Assembly (NCBI GenBank): GCA_014859215.1
Contig: JACUUS010000111.1
Span: 1 to 7,750, forward strand
Direction: 5' to 3'
DNA length: 7,750 bases
Origin: Dehalococcoidia bacterium
Lineage (GTDB): Bacteria > Chloroflexota > Dehalococcoidia > SZUA-161
Position numbers and translations under genes: made by a program. Below are positions 5,401-7,750 of this stretch, piece by piece. The first letter of the stretch is position 1; each line of letters opens with the position of its first letter. The notes beneath the pieces were generated by a model. That model was not told the origin of the DNA, made no database searches, and was given only the letters and a program-made list of their open reading frames with translations.

Positions 5401-6738
5401 ATGTACCAGGATACAATTGCCGCAATATCCACTCCCATCGGCGAGGGAGGAATCGGCATAGTGAGGCTGAGCGGGGAGCGCGCGCTGCCCGTCGCGCAGA
5501 GTATCTTCACGAGACCTCTTTCCGACCGCCGCCTCGTTTACGGCCATATTATCGACCCCGCGACCTCGGAGGTCGTGGATGAAGTCCTCGCGGCGTACAT
5601 GAAAGCTCCCCACACGTACACCCGGGAGGACATCGTCGAGATCAACTGCCACGGCGGCCCGCTGGCCGTCCAGCGTGTATTCGAGCTCGCGCTCGCCTGT
5701 GGCGCGAGACCGGCCCGGCCGGGGGAATTCACCCTGAGGGCTTTCCTCAACGGCAGGATAGACCTGGCCCAGGCTGAATCGGTGCTTGACGTCATCCAGG
5801 CCAAGACCGGAGCCGCGCTGCGCCTTGCCGTTCAGGGGCTGGCTGGAGAGCTTTCCGGCAGGGTGCGGGAAGTGCGCCGGAGCCTGATGCAGGAGCTTGC
5901 TTACCTCACAGCAAGAATAGACTTCCCCGAGGATGAGGTCCCGGAGCAGGATATTACCGGCCCCGTCCGCCGGGCAAGGGAAATCCTGCGCGAGTTGATT
6001 GCCGGCGCTGATGCCGGAATTGTCTACAGGCATGGAATCAGGACAGCCATAGTCGGGAGGCCCAATGTAGGTAAATCCAGCCTGCTGAACCGCCTGCTGC
6101 GCCGCGAGCGAGCCATAGTCACGCCTGTCCCGGGGACGACGCGTGACACTGTCGAAGAAACGGTGAACATAGGCGGGGTGCCCTTCCTGCTCATTGACAC
6201 CGCTGGTATTATTGAGAGCGAGAACGAAGTAGAGATTCTTGCCGTGGAGCGCACAAAACAATGCATCGAGCAGGCTGATTTCCTGCTATTCGTTATCGAT
6301 TCCAGCCGGCCGCTGACCGAGCCCGACAGACAGTTGAAAGAGCTTCTGGCGGGGAAACCGGTGATCGTCTCGGCCAACAAGTGCGATCTCCCGAAACAGG
6401 CGGAGCTGGAGGATTTGCCCTGGCCGCGGGTTGATACCTCTGCCGTAACGGGCGAGGGCCTGAAAGATCTCGAGAAAGCGATGGTGAGCTTCGTACTAGG
6501 CGGCAGGATTCCGCCTGCGGACGCCTTTATGGTAACGAATCCTCGCCACAAGGACGCCCTGGTCAGGGCGGAGAGCCATCTCGATCACGTCCGCAAGGCT
6601 GTGGCCGACGGACTGCCGGATGATTTCATCACCATTGACCTTGCGGCTGCTGTAAATGCTCTCGGCGAGATCACCGGGGAGACTGTTACCGAAGAGCTCC
6701 TCGAAACCGTTTTCGGCAATTTTTGCATCGGCAAATAG
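5401..6738 (+). CDS. mnmE: tRNA uridine-5-carboxymethylaminomethyl(34) synthesis GTPase MnmE
   Basis: This 445-aa protein is a normal-length MnmE (TrmE). With MnmG it modifies the wobble uridine of certain tRNAs, using GTP hydrolysis and a formyl-folate. The N-terminal folate-binding domain starts MYQDTIAAISTPIGEGGIGIVRLSG-like, with the conserved CHGG and RPGEFTLRAFLNGRIDL motifs. The G domain has the P-loop GRPNVGKSS (219-227), TTRD (246-249), DTAG (266-269) and NKCD (326-329). The C-terminus is the diagnostic FCIGK with Cys442. The ATG at 5401 is preferred over an in-frame TTG at 5392 because family members begin just before DTIAAI. In switch II, the catalytic Glu (278) is kept, but the residues matching E. 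coli Arg275 and Asp279 read Ile and Asn. MnmG is not in the window. A PAC2 gene follows 30 nt downstream. Confidence 0.97.
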   Translation: MYQDTIAAISTPIGEGGIGIVRLSGERALPVAQSIFTRPLSDRRLVYGHIIDPATSEVVDEVLAAYMKAPHTYTREDIVEINCHGGPLAVQRVFELALACGARPARPGEFTLRAFLNGRIDLAQAESVLDVIQAKTGAALRLAVQGLAGELSGRVREVRRSLMQELAYLTARIDFPEDEVPEQDITGPVRRAREILRELIAGADAGIVYRHGIRTAIVGRPNVGKSSLLNRLLRRERAIVTPVPGTTRDTVEETVNIGGVPFLLIDTAGIIESENEVEILAVERTKQCIEQADFLLFVIDSSRPLTEPDRQLKELLAGKPVIVSANKCDLPKQAELEDLPWPRVDTSAVTGEGLKDLEKAMVSFVLGGRIPPADAFMVTNPRHKDALVRAESHLDHVRKAVADGLPDDFITIDLAAAVNALGEITGETVTEELLETVFGNFCIGK

Positions 6739-6757
6739 GTCAATACTCCGGGTGATT

Positions 6758-6765
6758 AAGGGGGG
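6758..6765 (+). promoter_or_regulatory. Ribosome binding site of the PAC2 gene
   Basis: AAGGGGGG ends 3 nt before the ATG at 6769. It supports that start and independent translation in the mnmE transcript. Confidence 0.6.
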
Positions 6766-6768
6766 TAC

Positions 6769-7551
6769 ATGGAGTTCATCAGGTTCCATCGACAGCCCGA
6801 ACTGGTCGAACCTGTTCTAGTCGCGGCGTGGCCGGGCGTGGGAAACGTAGCGCTCATAGCCGCTACCTACCTGAAGGACAGATTGGAAGCTGAGGAACTG
6901 GCCGAACTCGATCCGACAGATTTCTTCGATGTCGGCGGCGTGTTCATCAAGGACAACCTGATAGATATACCAAGGTTCCCGGAAGGGAAATTCTATTACC
7001 GGCAGGGGAAAGGCAAGGGCGAGGACATTATCATTTTCCTCGCCGAGGGCCAGCCTGCTTCAGGGTCTTACAAGTACGTGAACCAGGTGCTGGACCTCGC
7101 ACGGCGGTTCCGTGTGAAGCGCGTGTACACGATAGCCGCCGCCCTGACCGAGCACTACCCCGACAAACCCCGGGTACTCGGAGCGGCAAGCTCCCCTGAA
7201 CTGCTCGAGGAGCTAAGCCGGCACGACGTGACAATGGCAGGTGACTTCTATATTGCCGGCCTCAACGGTCTTCTGCTCGGTGTAGCCGCCGACAGGGGTT
7301 TTGAGAGCATCTGCCTCCTGGGGGAAACGGTCAAGTACGCTGCGAAGGTCGCCAATCCCAGGGCTTCCGAGAAGGTGCTGAGGGTCCTCCTGAGTATGCT
7401 GGATCTCGAAATTGACATGACCGAACTCGAGGAATATGCCGCCAGCACTGACAGGGAACTCAGGCAGTTCGGCGCCGAGATTAAGAAGGAGTTCCTGGAG
7501 CATTTTACTAAACCGATCTGGGAGCGGGAGAAACCCGAGGAAAACGGCTAG
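6769..7551 (+). CDS. PAC2 family protein (proteasome assembly chaperone-like)
   Basis: This 260-aa protein has the marks of the PAC2 family: AWPGVGNVALIAATYL near the N-terminus (20-35), ELDPTDFFDVGG (46-57), the central IIIFLAEGQP (87-96), a Rossmann-like VKRVYTIAAALTEHYPDKPRVLGAAS stretch (116-141), and AGLNGLLLGVAADRGFESICLLGE (163-186). A charged C-terminal tail follows. Eukaryotic and archaeal relatives help assemble the proteasome; bacterial members occur in organisms with and without proteasomes, and their role is unsettled. No membrane segment or signal peptide is seen, so it is probably cytoplasmic. It lies 30 nt after mnmE, probably in the same transcript, and a strong terminator follows. 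No proteasome gene is in the window, so the family name should not be read as a proven function. Confidence 0.88.
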   Translation: MEFIRFHRQPELVEPVLVAAWPGVGNVALIAATYLKDRLEAEELAELDPTDFFDVGGVFIKDNLIDIPRFPEGKFYYRQGKGKGEDIIIFLAEGQPASGSYKYVNQVLDLARRFRVKRVYTIAAALTEHYPDKPRVLGAASSPELLEELSRHDVTMAGDFYIAGLNGLLLGVAADRGFESICLLGETVKYAAKVANPRASEKVLRVLLSMLDLEIDMTELEEYAASTDRELRQFGAEIKKEFLEHFTKPIWEREKPEENG

Positions 7552-7560
7552 ACAAATGAG

Positions 7561-7582
7561 AAGCGGGCCCGCCGGCCCGCTT
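7561..7582. terminator. Bidirectional rho-independent terminator
   Basis: A perfect 9-bp stem, AAGCGGGCC (7561-7569) and GGCCCGCTT (7574-7582), encloses a 4-nt loop and is followed on the plus strand by a T-rich stretch (TTTGCTTTCTTCT). It stands between the PAC2 stop (7551) and the stop of a convergent minus-strand gene (7608-7610), so it can end both transcripts. The T tract is much weaker on the minus strand. Confidence 0.8.
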
Positions 7583-7607
7583 TGCTTTCTTCTGACTTCA
7601 TTCAGGT

Positions 7608-7750
7608 TCAGGGGTTCTCTTCCCGCACTTCTTCCAGGTGCGGGTTAACCCCGACGGGTTCACGTGTTTCCGGTTCCTTCTCTGCATTTCCTTTTTCAGG
7701 AACAGGTTCGTTGAACGCCGCCTCCAGCGCTTCGCCTTCTAGGGTCTCGT
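7608..7750 (-). CDS. Partial gene, acidic C-terminal tail of an unidentified protein
   Basis: A minus-strand frame is open from the right edge for 46 codons and ends in TGA at 7608-7610. It encodes a Glu- and Pro-rich tail (14 Glu in 46 residues) ending EEVREENP, probably disordered. The 5' part lies beyond the window. Its reality is supported by convergent placement next to a bidirectional terminator; the short length and low complexity leave doubt. The family cannot be identified from this tail. Confidence 0.5.
   Translation of the reverse strand, partial: ETLEGEALEAAFNEPVPEKGNAEKEPETREPVGVNPHLEEVREENP

Noticed and set aside
5359..6261. Minus-strand open frame of 300 codons opposite mnmE
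   Set aside because: It is a mirror of the mnmE coding frame, with no family resemblance; mnmE is certain on the other strand.
1..7750. CRISPR array, tRNA, rRNA, transposase or phage genes
   Set aside because: No regularly spaced repeats, cloverleaf, rRNA-like stretch or recombinase motifs were seen on either strand.

Overview
This 7.75-kb window is a GC-rich bacterial chromosomal segment. It holds seven complete protein genes, the 3' end of an eighth, and about 300 bases of non-coding, repeat-bearing DNA at the left edge. The mix of several crotonase-fold acyl-CoA enzymes, a PAC2-family protein beside mnmE, a PadR/transporter pair and a dispersed repeat of the CGTCATTGCGAG...GCAAT type suggests an environmental Chloroflexota (Dehalococcoidia-like) genome. 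That assignment is an inference from gene content; no rRNA or other taxonomic marker is present.

Layout. Positions 1-309 hold no convincing gene but contain several inverted and direct repeats. Positions 310-2792 (minus strand) carry three tandem enoyl-CoA hydratase/isomerase paralogues. They are read leftward from a near-consensus sigma70 promoter at 2842-2870 and form an operon with gaps of 21 and 53 nt. Positions 2943-3551 (minus) encode a NYN/PIN-like nuclease-fold protein with its own promoter, which overlaps the end of the next gene. Positions 3735-5293 (minus) are a two-gene unit of a PadR repressor followed by an MFS transporter. A 19-bp palindrome overlaps the predicted -10 element of the PadR promoter, which points to autoregulation. 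Positions 5401-7551 (plus) carry mnmE (tRNA wobble-uridine modification GTPase) and a PAC2-family gene. A bidirectional hairpin terminator at 7561-7582 separates PAC2 from a convergent minus-strand gene whose acidic C-terminal tail runs off the right edge.

How the genes work together. The three crotonases probably act on CoA thioesters in one pathway. All three lack both classical hydratase glutamates but keep an acidic residue where PaaG-type isomerases and 4-chlorobenzoyl-CoA dehalogenase carry a catalytic aspartate; the last of them also has an altered oxyanion-hole glycine motif. PadR and the MFS protein look like a ligand-responsive efflux module. MnmE is housekeeping and may be translated from a leaderless mRNA. 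I see no clear new multi-gene system; the points most worth checking are the unusual crotonase active sites, the PadR operator-promoter and the repeat region at the left edge.
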